The translations under genes were made by a program, and so were the position numbers. Source: JACDAN01 sp963802375 (GTDB lineage Bacteria; Actinomycetota; Thermoleophilia; Gaiellales; Gaiellaceae). Taken from it: a stretch of DNA of 64,000 bases. Positions 33,165-42,109 of the stretch are shown in pieces. The first letter of the stretch is position 1, and every line of letters begins with the position of its first letter. The notes beneath the pieces were generated by a model. The model made no database searches. It was not told the DNA's origin and saw only the letters and a program-made list of their open reading frames with translations. The stretch covers positions 372,001 to 436,000 of the forward strand of contig CAWDIJ010000005.1 of assembly GCA_963802375.1 (NCBI GenBank), given 5' to 3'.

Positions 33165-34588
33165 TGGCGGTCACCGAGAGCGAGACCAAGGTCGTCGCCG
33201 AGATCGGCAGCGACTACAAGTACGGCTTCCATAGCCCGAGCGCCGAGGACTACTTCTTCAAGTCCGGCCGGGGCCTCTCGCCCGAGCTCGTAGCGGCGAT
33301 CTCCGAGCACAAGGACGAGCCGCAGTGGATGCGGGACTATCGGCTCAGGTCGCTCGAGTACTTCCTGGCGCGCCCGCTTCCGGACTGGGGCGGCGACGTC
33401 TCCGAGATCGACTTCGACAACATCTTCTATTACATCCGGCCGACCGAGAAGCAGGCCAAGTCCTGGGAAGACCTCCCGCCGGACATCAAGAACACCTGGG
33501 ATCGGCTCGGGATTCCCGAGGCCGAGCGGAAGTTCCTCGCCGGCGTCGGCGCCCAGTACGAGAGCGAGGTCGTCTACCACAAGCTCAAGGAGGACCTCGA
33601 GAAGCAGGGTGTCTTGTTCCTCGACATGGACTCCGGGCTGCGCGAGCACGAGGACCTCGTCAAGCAGTACTTCGGGACGATCATCCCGGCGAACGACAAC
33701 AAGTTCGCGGCGCTGAACTCCGCCGTCTGGTCGGGCGGGTCCTTCATCTACGTCCCGCCGGGTGTGCACATCGAGATGCCGCTGCAGGCCTACTTCCGCA
33801 TCAACGCGGAGAACATGGGCCAGTTCGAGCGCACACTGATCATCGTCGACGAAGGCGCCTTCGTGCACTACGTCGAGGGCTGCACCGCGCCGATCTACTC
33901 GAGCGACTCGCTGCACTCGGCCGTCGTCGAGATCATCGTCAAACCGGGTGGGCGCTGCCGGTACACGACGATCCAGAACTGGTCGACGAACGTCTACAAC
34001 CTCGTCACCAAGCGCGCGGTCGCCTACGAGAACGCGACGATGGAGTGGGTCGACGGGAACCTTGGCTCGAAGCTGACGATGAAGTACCCGGCAATCTGGC
34101 TGATGGGAGAAGGCGCCCACGGCGAGGTGCTCTCGATCGCGTTCGGCGGAGCCGGCCAGCACCAGGACGCGGGCGGCAAGGCAGTCCACGTTGCGCCGAA
34201 CACGACCTCCGTCATTACCTCCAAATCGGTCTCGAAGAACGGCGGGCGAGCCGGCTACCGCGGCCTGCTCGAGGTGGCCAAGGGCGCACACGGCTCGAAG
34301 TCGAAGGTCGTCTGCGACGCGCTGATCCTCGACGAGGACTCGCGCTCGGACACCTATCCGTACATGAAGATCGACGAGGACAACGTCGACATCGGCCACG
34401 AGGCGACGGTCTCGAAGATCGGCGAGGAGCAGCTCTTTTACCTGATGTCGCGCGGGCTCTCCGAGGCAGAGGCGTCCGCGATGATCGTCTCCGGCTTCGT
34501 CGAGCCGATCACGAAGGAGCTTCCACTGGAGTACGCAGTCGAGTTGAACCGGCTGATCCAGCTGCAGATGGAAGGCTCGGTTGGCTGA
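33164..34588 (+). CDS. sufB: Fe-S cluster assembly scaffold SufB
   Basis: A 474-residue beta-helix scaffold on which iron-sulfur clusters are built with SufC and SufD. Family segments include SGGSFIYVPPGVHIEMPLQA, HYVEGCTAPIYSSDSLHSAV (with a conserved Cys), SVSKNGGRAGYRGLL and the C-terminal HEATVSKIGEEQLFYLMSRG. The ATG at 33164 overlaps the sufC stop by one base, so longer in-frame upstream sequence belongs to sufC. It overlaps the next VOC gene by 8 bp. Confidence 0.97.
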   Translation: MAVTESETKVVAEIGSDYKYGFHSPSAEDYFFKSGRGLSPELVAAISEHKDEPQWMRDYRLRSLEYFLARPLPDWGGDVSEIDFDNIFYYIRPTEKQAKSWEDLPPDIKNTWDRLGIPEAERKFLAGVGAQYESEVVYHKLKEDLEKQGVLFLDMDSGLREHEDLVKQYFGTIIPANDNKFAALNSAVWSGGSFIYVPPGVHIEMPLQAYFRINAENMGQFERTLIIVDEGAFVHYVEGCTAPIYSSDSLHSAVVEIIVKPGGRCRYTTIQNWSTNVYNLVTKRAVAYENATMEWVDGNLGSKLTMKYPAIWLMGEGAHGEVLSIAFGGAGQHQDAGGKAVHVAPNTTSVITSKSVSKNGGRAGYRGLLEVAKGAHGSKSKVVCDALILDEDSRSDTYPYMKIDEDNVDIGHEATVSKIGEEQLFYLMSRGLSEAEASAMIVSGFVEPITKELPLEYAVELNRLIQLQMEGSVG

Positions 34589-34978
34589 TCTCGGCGTCGA
34601 GCGCGCCGATTTCATCTCCGTGCCCGTCCAAGATCTGGCGCGCGCCCAGCAGTTCTACGGGGAGACACTCGGGCTCCGCAGAACCCGAACACGGGCTCAC
34701 CGTGGGTGGAGTACGAGCTCGGCAACGTCTCGCTCGCGCTCGTCCCGCCGGAGATCATGGGCTCGGAGTGGAAAGCGCGGGGCCACCAGATGCCGATCGC
34801 GTTTCGCGTCGCGGACGTGAACGAGGCACGCATGAAGCTCGAGGCCGAGGGCGTCGAGTTCCCGGACGGGACGATCGACTCCGGTGTCTGCCACCTCGCG
34901 ACGTTCTCCGACCCGGACGGCAACACGCTCCAGCTGCACCGTCGGTACGCACCGTTCGCCGACGGCTCCAAGCCCTGA
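34581..34978 (+). pseudogene. VOC/glyoxalase-like gene with a single-base frameshift
   Basis: Frame one (from TTG 34581) reads ERADFISVPVQDLARAQQFYGETLGL and then turns to nonsense. Frame two resumes with VEYELGNVSLALVPPEIM and ends DSGVCHLATFSDPDGNTLQLHRRY, the normal C-terminal half of a vicinal-oxygen-chelate protein. Loss of one base near 34678-34684, just before AACCCGAACACGGG, explains the break and would restore a protein of about 132 residues. It may be a true mutation or a sequence error. The gene sits between sufB and a second VOC gene with overlaps at both ends, so an intact copy would be part of the suf operon. Confidence 0.75.
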
Positions 34979-35334
34979 TGCAGGTCGAGCAGGTCGACTT
35001 CGTGTCGGTCCCGACGCGGGACAGCGCGCGGGCCGTGGCCTGGTACAGGGACGTGCTCGGGCTCCCGGTGTCCGAGTACACGGACGGGGAGATCGAGACT
35101 TCGAACGTCACGCTGTCGTTCTGGAACCCCGAAGAGCAGGGCGAGACCTTCGTGCCGAACGAGAGCGGGATCGGGCTCCGCGTGGCAGACGTCGAGGCGG
35201 CGGTCGAGGAGGCTCGCACTCACGGCGCGGAGGTGATGGGCATCCAGGACTCGGGTGTCTGCCACATGGGCTTCGTCAAGGATCCCGACGGCAACGTCCT
35301 GATCCTTCACCGGAGGTATAAGCCTCGTGGATAG
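34978..35334 (+). CDS. VOC-superfamily (glyoxalase-like) protein in the suf operon
   Basis: A 118-residue single-domain protein: VEQVDFVSVPTRDSARAVAW, YRDVLGLPVSEY, then DSGVCHMGFVKDPDGNVLIL HRRY at the C-terminus, with His and Glu/Asp positions typical of metal sites in the vicinal-oxygen-chelate fold. The ATG overlaps the previous stop (TGATG), and the stop overlaps sufD by 8 bp. Function is unknown. Its place between sufB and sufD suggests a link to Fe-S assembly or to detoxifying small electrophiles. Confidence 0.82.
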   Translation: MQVEQVDFVSVPTRDSARAVAWYRDVLGLPVSEYTDGEIETSNVTLSFWNPEEQGETFVPNESGIGLRVADVEAAVEEARTHGAEVMGIQDSGVCHMGFVKDPDGNVLILHRRYKPRG

Positions 35335-36511
35335 GGCAGCAGCCGCCTCCCGCTACGCCGAGCTGCCGATGCCGTCCACGACGGACGAGCACTGGCGCTT
35401 CACCGACCTGAAGGGCTTCGATCCGGAGTCCTTCGCCTCGAACGGCCAGGTCTCGGGGTCAGACCCCAAGACCGGTCTGCCGGAGACGATGCTCGACGTG
35501 GACACGTCCGGCCTGGCCGTGGTCCGCGAGGGCGGGATCTCGATCGTGCGCTCACCCGATCCCCGGATCACGTTCGAGCCGTTCACCGACCACGAGCGAC
35601 TCGGCGAGCTCGTCGGGACGGACGAGAAGTTCGCGGCCCACAACGCCGCCGTCTGGGAGCACGGCCTGCTCGTCGTGGTGCCGAAGGGCGTCGAGCTCGA
35701 GCAGCCGCTCGCCATCCAGATCGTCAACTCGACCGAGGGCGGCGCGCTCTTTTTCCGGCTGCTCGTGATCGCCGAGCCTGAGAGCCGCTTTTCGCTGATC
35801 GAGGACTCCGCGTCGGCCTCGCCCGAGCTCGAGGGCTACACGAACTCGGTGACCGAGCTCTTCGTCGAGCAGGCCGCGAAGCTCGAGTACGTCTCGATCC
35901 AGAACCTCTCGCAGAACACCTGGCACTTCGCCTCGCACCACGCCCGCGTCGAGCGGGACGCCGAGCTGGACTGGGTGGCCGGCGGCTTCGGCTCGCGCCG
36001 CGGGAAGGTCTGGATCCAGAACGATCTGACCGGTCCGGGCGCCACGTCACGCGTTACCGGCGCCTACTTCGCGGACGGCGACCAGCACCTGGACTACGAC
36101 ACGTACCAGCTCCACTCGGCGCCGAACACGACATCAGACTTCGCATTCAAGGGCGCGCTGCGCGACAAGGCGACGGCGGTCTGGCGCGGGATGATCCGCG
36201 TCGAGAAGGACGCCCAGCGAACGAATGCGTACCAGGAGAACCGCAACCTGATGCTGTCGCCGACGACGCACGCCGTGCCGATTCCGGGCCTCGAGATCCT
36301 CGCGAACGACGTGCGGTGCACGCACGGCGCGACGGTCGGCCAGGTCGATCGCGACCAGCTCTTCTACCTGATGGCCCGCGGCCTCTCCCGCGGCGAGGCG
36401 GAGCGGCTGATCGTCCGCGGGTTCTTCACCGACGTGCTCGACCGAGTCGAGCTCGAGCCCGTGCGCGAGGCGCTCGGCGAGGCGCTCGAAGCACGCATTC
36501 CACAGGCTTAG
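35327..36511 (+). CDS. sufD: Fe-S cluster assembly protein SufD
   Basis: A 394-residue partner of SufB. Family segments are EHWRFTDLKGF near the start, LVVVPKGVELEQPL, ASHHARVERDAELDWV, APNTTSDFAFKGALRDKATA and the C-terminal CTHGATVGQVDRDQLFYLMARG (conserved Cys and His). It begins at GTG 35327 inside the end of the VOC gene. It ends the first suf block; sufS and sufU are 4 kb further on. Confidence 0.95.
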   Translation: MDRAAAASRYAELPMPSTTDEHWRFTDLKGFDPESFASNGQVSGSDPKTGLPETMLDVDTSGLAVVREGGISIVRSPDPRITFEPFTDHERLGELVGTDEKFAAHNAAVWEHGLLVVVPKGVELEQPLAIQIVNSTEGGALFFRLLVIAEPESRFSLIEDSASASPELEGYTNSVTELFVEQAAKLEYVSIQNLSQNTWHFASHHARVERDAELDWVAGGFGSRRGKVWIQNDLTGPGATSRVTGAYFADGDQHLDYDTYQLHSAPNTTSDFAFKGALRDKATAVWRGMIRVEKDAQRTNAYQENRNLMLSPTTHAVPIPGLEILANDVRCTHGATVGQVDRDQLFYLMARGLSRGEAERLIVRGFFTDVLDRVELEPVREALGEALEARIPQA

Positions 36512-36675
36512 GAGGGCTCGGCGAAACGCCTGCTGTGCCGCAGGGCCGCGCTGCTCGCCCCGAGGACTGCGTCCTCGGTCGCGCCCGTATCTCATCCGAT
36601 ACGAACGCTCCCTGCGTCCTTGCCTCGGAACGACCATCGCACCCCTGCGACGAGCGACGTCTCGCCAAGCCCTCC
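36511..36675. repeat. Interspersed palindromic repeat, copy A (with a central insert)
   Basis: The outer arms GGAGGGCTCGGCGAAACG (36511-36528) and CGTCTCGCCAAGCCCTCC (36658-36675) are inverted with 16 of 18 matches. The left arm continues CCTGCTGTGCCG and the right arm is preceded by GAGCGA, both shared with copy B at 48760-48808. Between them copy A carries about 115 extra bases with two nested hairpins, CCGAGGAC-TGC-GTCCTCGG and CGTATC-TCATCC-GATACG. It fills the gap between sufD and dipZ. Confidence 0.65.
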
Positions 36676-36723
36676 AGCCGAACATTAAGCCGGCCGTAAT
36701 GGTCGTCGGCCTACGCTGAGCCC

Positions 36724-38343
36724 GTGATCCTGCTCGGGATCGCCTTCCTCGCCGGCCTGATCACGGCCATCTCGCCGTGCGTCCTGCCCGTGCTCCCGAT
36801 CCTGCTCGGCGGCGGCGCTTCGGGCCGACGGCCGTTCGGGATCATCCTCGGCCTCGTCGGGAGCTTCAGCGTCTTCACCGTCATCGGCGCTTCGCTCCTC
36901 GATTCGCTCGGGCTGCCACAGGACAGCTTGCGGAACCTCGCGATCGTGCTGCTCCTCCTGCTAGCCGCGACGCTGCTCTTCCCGGTGGTCGCGCGGCTGG
37001 CGGAGCGCCCGTTGCTCTTCCTCACCCGCCGGCGGCCGCTCACCGAGAGCAACGGCGTCCTCCTCGGCGTGAGCCTCGGGCTCGTCTTCGTGCCCTGTGC
37101 CGGTCCTGTGCTCGCGGCCGTGACCGCGCTGTCGGCGACCGGGGGCGGCGGCCTCGAGACGTTCTTCGTCGCCGTCGCGTACGCGAGCGGCGCAGCGGTG
37201 CCAATGCTGGCGATCGCGCTGGGCGGCAAGCGCCTGACGGACGGCGTCGGCTTCCTCCGCCGCCACGCGGAGACGACCCGGCGCGTCGCCGGCGCCCTCA
37301 TCGGCGTCTCTGCGATCGCGATCGCGCTCGGGGCCGACCAGCGGTTCACGACCGCCGTGCCCGGCTACACGGAGGCGCTGCAGGAGAGGATCGAGCAGAG
37401 CCCGACGGCGGAGCGCGAGCTCGCGAGGATGCGACGCACCGGCGACCAGCCCGCGCTGGCTGCGAGCGAAGCGCAGCGTGCGCCTGAGCTCGGGGGAATC
37501 GTCGGCTGGATCAACAGCGACCCGACCTCGCTCAGCCGGCTCCGCGGCCGGGTCGTCCTGGTCGACTTCTGGACCTACTCGTGCGTGAACTGCCTCCGTA
37601 CGCTGCCTCACCTCAAGGAGTGGGACCGCGCGTACCGAGATGACGGACTGACGATCGTCGGCGTTCACTCGCCCGAGTTCGCCTTCGAGCGAGAGCCCGA
37701 CAACGTCCGCAGTGCGGTGCGCAAGCTCGGGATCCGCTACCCCGTCGCGCTCGACAACGACTTCGTCACCTGGACGAACTACGCGAACCAGTACTGGCCT
37801 GCGAAGTACCTGATTGACCGGTCGGGACGCGTCCGCTACTACCACTACGGCGAAGGCGAGTACGACGAGACCGAGCGGCAGATCCGCCGCTACCTCGGCT
37901 CGGGCGTCAGCGGCGAAGTCTCGGAGATGGCCGACCGGACGCCGAGAGGCCCGCTCACACCCGAGACGTACCTCGGCTTCGAACGGCTCGCCAACTTCGT
38001 CGGGAGCCGGGTTGTCCCGAACCACGAGGGCTTGTACAGCTTCCCGGCGTTGCTCGCGCCCGGCCAGCTCGCCTACGAGGGGCGGCTGGTCGTCGAGCCC
38101 GAGCGGATCGTGGCGAAGCGCGGGGCCAAGCTGCGCATCCAGTTCACCGCCCGCGAGGTGAACCTCGTCCTGGGAGGGACCGGCAGGCTCGAGGTCCTGC
38201 TCGACGGCAGGCTACGTCGGACGATCTCGATCGGCGGCGAGCCGCGTCTCTACCGGTTGCTGGAGCTGCCGGAGCTCCACGAGGGCCTACTCGAGCTGCG
38301 CTTCACGCCGAACCTCTCGGCGTATGCGTTCACGTTCGGCTGA
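36724..38343 (+). CDS. dipZ: DipZ-type fusion: CcdA membrane domain plus thioredoxin-like domain
   Basis: A 539-residue membrane protein that carries reducing power from cytoplasmic thioredoxin to exported proteins. The CcdA/DsbD-like part (about residues 1-225) has paired cysteines in ISPCVLPVLPI and VFVPCAGPVLA. A TlpA-like thioredoxin domain (about 260-395) has the active site TYSCVNCLRTLP. The C-terminal 130 residues form a beta-rich domain found in DipZ proteins. Such proteins support cytochrome c maturation, which fits the cytochromes nearby. The GTG at 36724 follows TACGCT by six bases, the leaderless arrangement. It converges with the Cys-rich cytochrome gene. Confidence 0.9.
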   Translation: MILLGIAFLAGLITAISPCVLPVLPILLGGGASGRRPFGIILGLVGSFSVFTVIGASLLDSLGLPQDSLRNLAIVLLLLLAATLLFPVVARLAERPLLFLTRRRPLTESNGVLLGVSLGLVFVPCAGPVLAAVTALSATGGGGLETFFVAVAYASGAAVPMLAIALGGKRLTDGVGFLRRHAETTRRVAGALIGVSAIAIALGADQRFTTAVPGYTEALQERIEQSPTAERELARMRRTGDQPALAASEAQRAPELGGIVGWINSDPTSLSRLRGRVVLVDFWTYSCVNCLRTLPHLKEWDRAYRDDGLTIVGVHSPEFAFEREPDNVRSAVRKLGIRYPVALDNDFVTWTNYANQYWPAKYLIDRSGRVRYYHYGEGEYDETERQIRRYLGSGVSGEVSEMADRTPRGPLTPETYLGFERLANFVGSRVVPNHEGLYSFPALLAPGQLAYEGRLVVEPERIVAKRGAKLRIQFTAREVNLVLGGTGRLEVLLDGRLRRTISIGGEPRLYRLLELPELHEGLLELRFTPNLSAYAFTFG

Positions 38344-38345
38344 CC

Positions 38346-39716
38346 CTAGGCGTTCGCGCCGCGTAGACAATCGACGTAGTACTGGCCGGCGAGGAAGCGG
38401 CGACAGTCGGCGCGCCTGGCGGCCACCGAACTGTGCTTGACGGCGACGATCGAGCCGATCCCGTACGCGCAGTAGGACCGGTGCGCCGACTTCGCGAGCT
38501 CGCAGAGCCTGGCGGCGCCGAGGTCGGACGGATCGGTGTTGAGGAAGTCCCGGACCGCGCCGAAGATGCACTGCTCCTCACCGCTTCCCGCGTTCGCGCA
38601 GAGGGCGCGCGTCTTGGCGGGATCCTGCCGGGAGTTCCCCGACGCGTCGCGTCCGTACGACTGGAAGCACAGCTCCACGAACCCCTCTTCGCTCTTGCGG
38701 CACCAGTCGGCGGTCTTCTTCCAGTCCCAGCCCACCCTCGGGAGGATCTGCGAGGTCACGAGCAGGTAGCAGTACGTCTTGTCCGACCGCGAGACGATCC
38801 CGCACGGGTAGAGCGGATTGTCCTTCTTCAGCCACGGCGAGGTGATGCCGTAGGACGACTGCTGGTTCTCCATGAAGACGCCGCCGCTACACGAGACCCG
38901 GTCGAAGTTGGTGCCGAGCCGGTGGCAGAGCCGCAGGGCGCCGGGCAGGTCGTAGAGCGTGTAGAGCATCAGCCCGTGGCCGAGGCCGTGGACGCACTGG
39001 TAGTAGACGAACGAGCTCGACGTGCTCTTGGTCTGCTCGCAGACCGTGCGCGCGACCGACGCGACCTCGTCCTTGGGGACATCGGCGAGCTTCCACTCGA
39101 GCAGGCCGTGGTAGTAGCCGGACGCGCAGATCCCGTTCCCCTCCGCGAGCGCGGTGCCGACGTCGCCGTCGTGGTGCTGGAGCGAGGCGGCGCCGATCGT
39201 GTGCGCGATCCGGTGGCAGTCAGCCTCGATCGGGTCCTCGCCGAGCTTCTCCTGGAAGAGGGCGAGTGCGGGCTTCGGCCCCTCCCGGTATGCGATGTTG
39301 CCGAACGCCTGGCGCCGGCACTCCGCGTCGAGGCACCCTTCGAGCCGCTGCGTGTTGGGCTTGAACGGCTTGATCTTCGCGACTGCCGCGGCGGCCTCGC
39401 CCGACTCCCCGCCCGACACGAATGTGGCGACGTCGCGGATCTCCTGCTCGGAGAGCTCGCCCTCGAACGACGGCATCCCGCCGCCTCCACTCTTCACCTT
39501 TGCGACGACCTCGTCGACAGACGGGTTCGCGTCGTCGAGGTTGGGGCCGACCGAGCCGCTCGACCCGGCGGCCTCGAGCGTGTGGCAGCTTCCGCAGCCG
39601 GCGTCTGCGAAAACCGACGCGCCCGGGTTGCTCGACTCGGAGCCGGAATCGCCCCCGCCGCAGCCGGCGAGAAGCCCGGCGCAGGCGAGCGCGAGCAGTG
39701 CGAGTCTGGGGCGCAT
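38346..39716 (-). CDS. Lipoprotein fusion: cytochrome c domain plus an 18-cysteine domain of unknown function
   Basis: A 456-residue exported lipoprotein (lipobox LLAGC, Cys19). The cytochrome c domain (about residues 32-105) has the haem site CGSCH at 41-45 and the Met ligand in GGMPSF (Met81). The remaining 350 residues hold 18 cysteines (128, 133, 167, 197, 226, 241, 264, 276, 305, 316, 339, 350, 373, 383, 405, 416, 438, 450) and many histidines, with motifs CHRIAH, YYHGLLEW, CVHGLGHGLM and YCAYGIGS. I do not recognise this domain. It may be a disulfide-rich fold or a metal or redox centre fed by the haem domain. The ATG follows TACTCT by six bases. DipZ lies 2 bp away, converging. Confidence 0.85.
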   Translation of the reverse strand: MRPRLALLALACAGLLAGCGGGDSGSESSNPGASVFADAGCGSCHTLEAAGSSGSVGPNLDDANPSVDEVVAKVKSGGGGMPSFEGELSEQEIRDVATFVSGGESGEAAAAVAKIKPFKPNTQRLEGCLDAECRRQAFGNIAYREGPKPALALFQEKLGEDPIEADCHRIAHTIGAASLQHHDGDVGTALAEGNGICASGYYHGLLEWKLADVPKDEVASVARTVCEQTKSTSSSFVYYQCVHGLGHGLMLYTLYDLPGALRLCHRLGTNFDRVSCSGGVFMENQQSSYGITSPWLKKDNPLYPCGIVSRSDKTYCYLLVTSQILPRVGWDWKKTADWCRKSEEGFVELCFQSYGRDASGNSRQDPAKTRALCANAGSGEEQCIFGAVRDFLNTDPSDLGAARLCELAKSAHRSYCAYGIGSIVAVKHSSVAARRADCRRFLAGQYYVDCLRGANA

Positions 39717-39751
39717 GGCCGAAGAGTAGTGGGGATACCCTGACGAATTCG

Positions 39752-40396
39752 ATGGCCGGATGCTGCTCTCGGCAGGGATACGACAGATTCTTCACAGAGA
39801 AGATCGCAAGGCGTGACGCCTCGCGGTACCGGCGCCGGGGTCTCGACGACAACGCCCGTCGGATCGTCGCGTTCGTCGCACGCTGTGGGGTCCAGGGCAC
39901 CGTGCTCGACGTCGGCGGTGGAAACGGCGCGCTCGGGCTCGAGCTGTTGAAGGCCGGGGCCGAGCGTGCGATCACCGTCGAGCTCTCGTCGTCCTACGAC
40001 GCGACTTCGGCGGCGCTCGCCCGGGAGGCGGGCGTCGAGGATAGGGTCGAGCGGCGGGTGGTGGACTTCGCGGACGCCGCCGAGGAGCTTCCCGACGCCG
40101 ACGTCGTCGTCATGCACCGCGTCGTCTGCTGCTACCCCGACGGCGAGGCGCTCGTTGCAGCCGCCGCCGGTCGCGCACGCCGTCTCCTCGCCTTCAGCTT
40201 CCCGCGCCGAACCTGGTGGATGAGGCTCGGGGCCGCCGGAGTCAACGTCGTCCTCGCCGCTCGCCGCATGGAGTACCGCTCGTTCATCCACCGGCCCGAG
40301 CGGCTCCTCGCGGCTGCGGAGAGCGAGGGGTTGATCCCGGCGTGGGAGCACGAGGGCACGCTCTGGCGCATCGCCGGCTTCGAGCGCCCGACCTAG
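39752..40396 (+). CDS. SAM-dependent methyltransferase, unknown substrate
   Basis: A 214-residue class I methyltransferase with motif I TVLDVGGGNGALGLELL (about residues 49-65) and a post-II acidic pair near ADVVVMHRVVCCYPD. The N-terminus MAGCCSRQGYDRFF with adjacent cysteines and the RRDASRYRRRGLD segment recur in an uncharacterised group of actinobacterial methyltransferases. I chose the ATG at 39752 because these motifs begin there. It is 35 bp from the divergent cytochrome gene and 29 bp before sufS. Confidence 0.8.
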   Translation: MAGCCSRQGYDRFFTEKIARRDASRYRRRGLDDNARRIVAFVARCGVQGTVLDVGGGNGALGLELLKAGAERAITVELSSSYDATSAALAREAGVEDRVERRVVDFADAAEELPDADVVVMHRVVCCYPDGEALVAAAAGRARRLLAFSFPRRTWWMRLGAAGVNVVLAARRMEYRSFIHRPERLLAAAESEGLIPAWEHEGTLWRIAGFERPT

Positions 40397-40425
40397 GCCT
40401 CCACCGCCGGGGCTACGATGGCTTC

Positions 40426-41670
40426 ATGGCCGTCGAGACACGCGCGACGCTCGACGCGCAGAAGCTGCGCGTCGACTTCCCGATCCTCCAGCAGGAGATC
40501 AACGGCAAGCCGCTTGCCTACCTCGACTCGGCCGTGACGGCGCAGAAGCCGCGTCAGATGCTCGACGCCATGACCCACTTCTACGAGACGTCGTACGGGA
40601 ACGTTCACCGCGGGGTGTACGCGCTCGCCGAGCGGGCGACCGAGGCGTTCGAGGGCGCCCGTGACCGGATCGCGAAGTTCGTGAACGCGCCGACGTCGCG
40701 CGAGCTGATCTTCACGCGCAACGCCACCGAGAGCCTCAACCTCGTCGCGTACGCCTACGGCCTGGCGAAGCTCGGGCCGGGCGACGTCGTGGTCGTCACC
40801 GAGCTCGAGCACCACTCGAACTTCGTCCCCTGGCAGTACATCGCGAAGCGGACAGGGGCGTCGTTCCGGATGGTGCGCGTGACGGACGGCGGCGAGCTCG
40901 ACCTGGACGGGCTCGAGGAGATCAGCCGTGAAGGGGAGCTCAAGATTGTCGCCGCAAACCTCGTCTCCAACGCGCTCGGGACCGTCAACCCCGTCGAGAA
41001 GCTCTCGGCGTGGGCGCGCGAGCACGGCGCGATCACCGTGGTGGACGCTGCGCAGGCGGCGCCGCACCGGGCGATCGACGTGCAGGCGCTCGGTTGCGAC
41101 TTCCTTGCCTTCTCCGCCCACAAGCTCTGCGGGCCGAGCGGCGTGGGCGCCCTCTGGGGCCGCCGCGAGCTGCTCGAGTCGATGGAGCCGTTCAACCTCG
41201 GCGGCCACATGATCCGCAAGGTGCAGTTCGAGGAGACGACCTGGGGCGACCTCCCGCACAAGTTCGAGGCCGGGACGGCGCCGATCGCGGAGGCCGTCGG
41301 CTTCGGGGCGGCCGTTGACTACCTGAACGAGATCGGGCTCGAGGCGATCGAGCGGCACGAGCACGACCTCGTCGCCTACGCGCTCGACCGGCTCTCAGAC
41401 GTACCGGGGATCGAGCTCTACGGCCCGGCGCCGGAGAAGCGCGCCGGGATCGTCTCCTTCAACATGGAGGGGATCCACCCGCACGACGTCGCGCAGGTGC
41501 TGGACTGGGAGGGCGTCGCGATCCGCGCGGGCCACCACTGCTGCCAGCCGCTGATGGCGCGGCTGGGCGTCTCCGCGACCAACCGGGCGAGCTTCTACCT
41601 CTACACGTTGCAGGAGGAGATCGACCGGCTCCACGAGGGGCTCCTCCGCGCGCGAAAAGTCTTCGGCTAG
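40426..41670 (+). CDS. sufS: Cysteine desulfurase SufS
   Basis: A PLP-dependent enzyme (414 residues) that takes sulfur from cysteine for Fe-S assembly. It has YLDSAVTAQKP (usual form DNAATTQKP), HHSNFVPWQ, the PLP Lys in FSAHKLCGPSG, and the persulfide Cys in RAGHHCCQPLM near residue 360. The ATG at 40426 follows TACGAT by six bases, a leaderless arrangement; an upstream in-frame extension belongs to the methyltransferase gene. sufU follows by 10 bp. Confidence 0.96.
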   Translation: MAVETRATLDAQKLRVDFPILQQEINGKPLAYLDSAVTAQKPRQMLDAMTHFYETSYGNVHRGVYALAERATEAFEGARDRIAKFVNAPTSRELIFTRNATESLNLVAYAYGLAKLGPGDVVVVTELEHHSNFVPWQYIAKRTGASFRMVRVTDGGELDLDGLEEISREGELKIVAANLVSNALGTVNPVEKLSAWAREHGAITVVDAAQAAPHRAIDVQALGCDFLAFSAHKLCGPSGVGALWGRRELLESMEPFNLGGHMIRKVQFEETTWGDLPHKFEAGTAPIAEAVGFGAAVDYLNEIGLEAIERHEHDLVAYALDRLSDVPGIELYGPAPEKRAGIVSFNMEGIHPHDVAQVLDWEGVAIRAGHHCCQPLMARLGVSATNRASFYLYTLQEEIDRLHEGLLRARKVFG

Positions 41671-41680
41671 CCTCATTCCC

Positions 41681-42109
41681 ATGGAAGACCTGTACAGGGA
41701 GGTCATCCTCGACCACTACAAGAACCCGCGCGGGCACGGGGTGATCGAGGATGCCGACGCGCAGGCGGAGGGGCTGAACCCGCTGTGCGGCGATGAGGTC
41801 GCGATCTACGTCGCGTTCGGCGAGGACGGGGAGACGATCGACGAGGTCAAGTTCTCCGGCCGCGGCTGTGCGATCAGCCAGGCGGCCACGTCGATGCTGA
41901 TGGAGATGGTCGAGGGCCGGACGGCGACCGAGATCGGGGAGCTCTCGAAGGACGAGCTGCTCGACGAGATCGGGATCCCGCTGACGCCGATCCGGCTCAA
42001 GTGCGCGCTGCTCGGGCTCGGCGTCCTGAAGGTCGCGCTGCACCGGTCGAAGGGCACGCCGCTGCCGGACGAGTGGGCCGGCCTGGACGACCAGTTCAAG
42101 GTCAGCTGA
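41681..42109 (+). CDS. sufU: Sulfur transfer protein SufU
   Basis: A 142-residue zinc protein that receives sulfur from SufS. It starts MEDLYREVILDHYKNPRGHG, and its three cysteines (NPLCGD, SGRGCAISQA and RLKCALLG) with the Asp after the first are the SufU zinc ligands. This matches the SufS-SufU system of Gram-positive bacteria instead of SufE. TAGCCT lies 7 nt upstream of the ATG, which may give an extra internal transcript. Confidence 0.95.
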   Translation: MEDLYREVILDHYKNPRGHGVIEDADAQAEGLNPLCGDEVAIYVAFGEDGETIDEVKFSGRGCAISQAATSMLMEMVEGRTATEIGELSKDELLDEIGIPLTPIRLKCALLGLGVLKVALHRSKGTPLPDEWAGLDDQFKVS

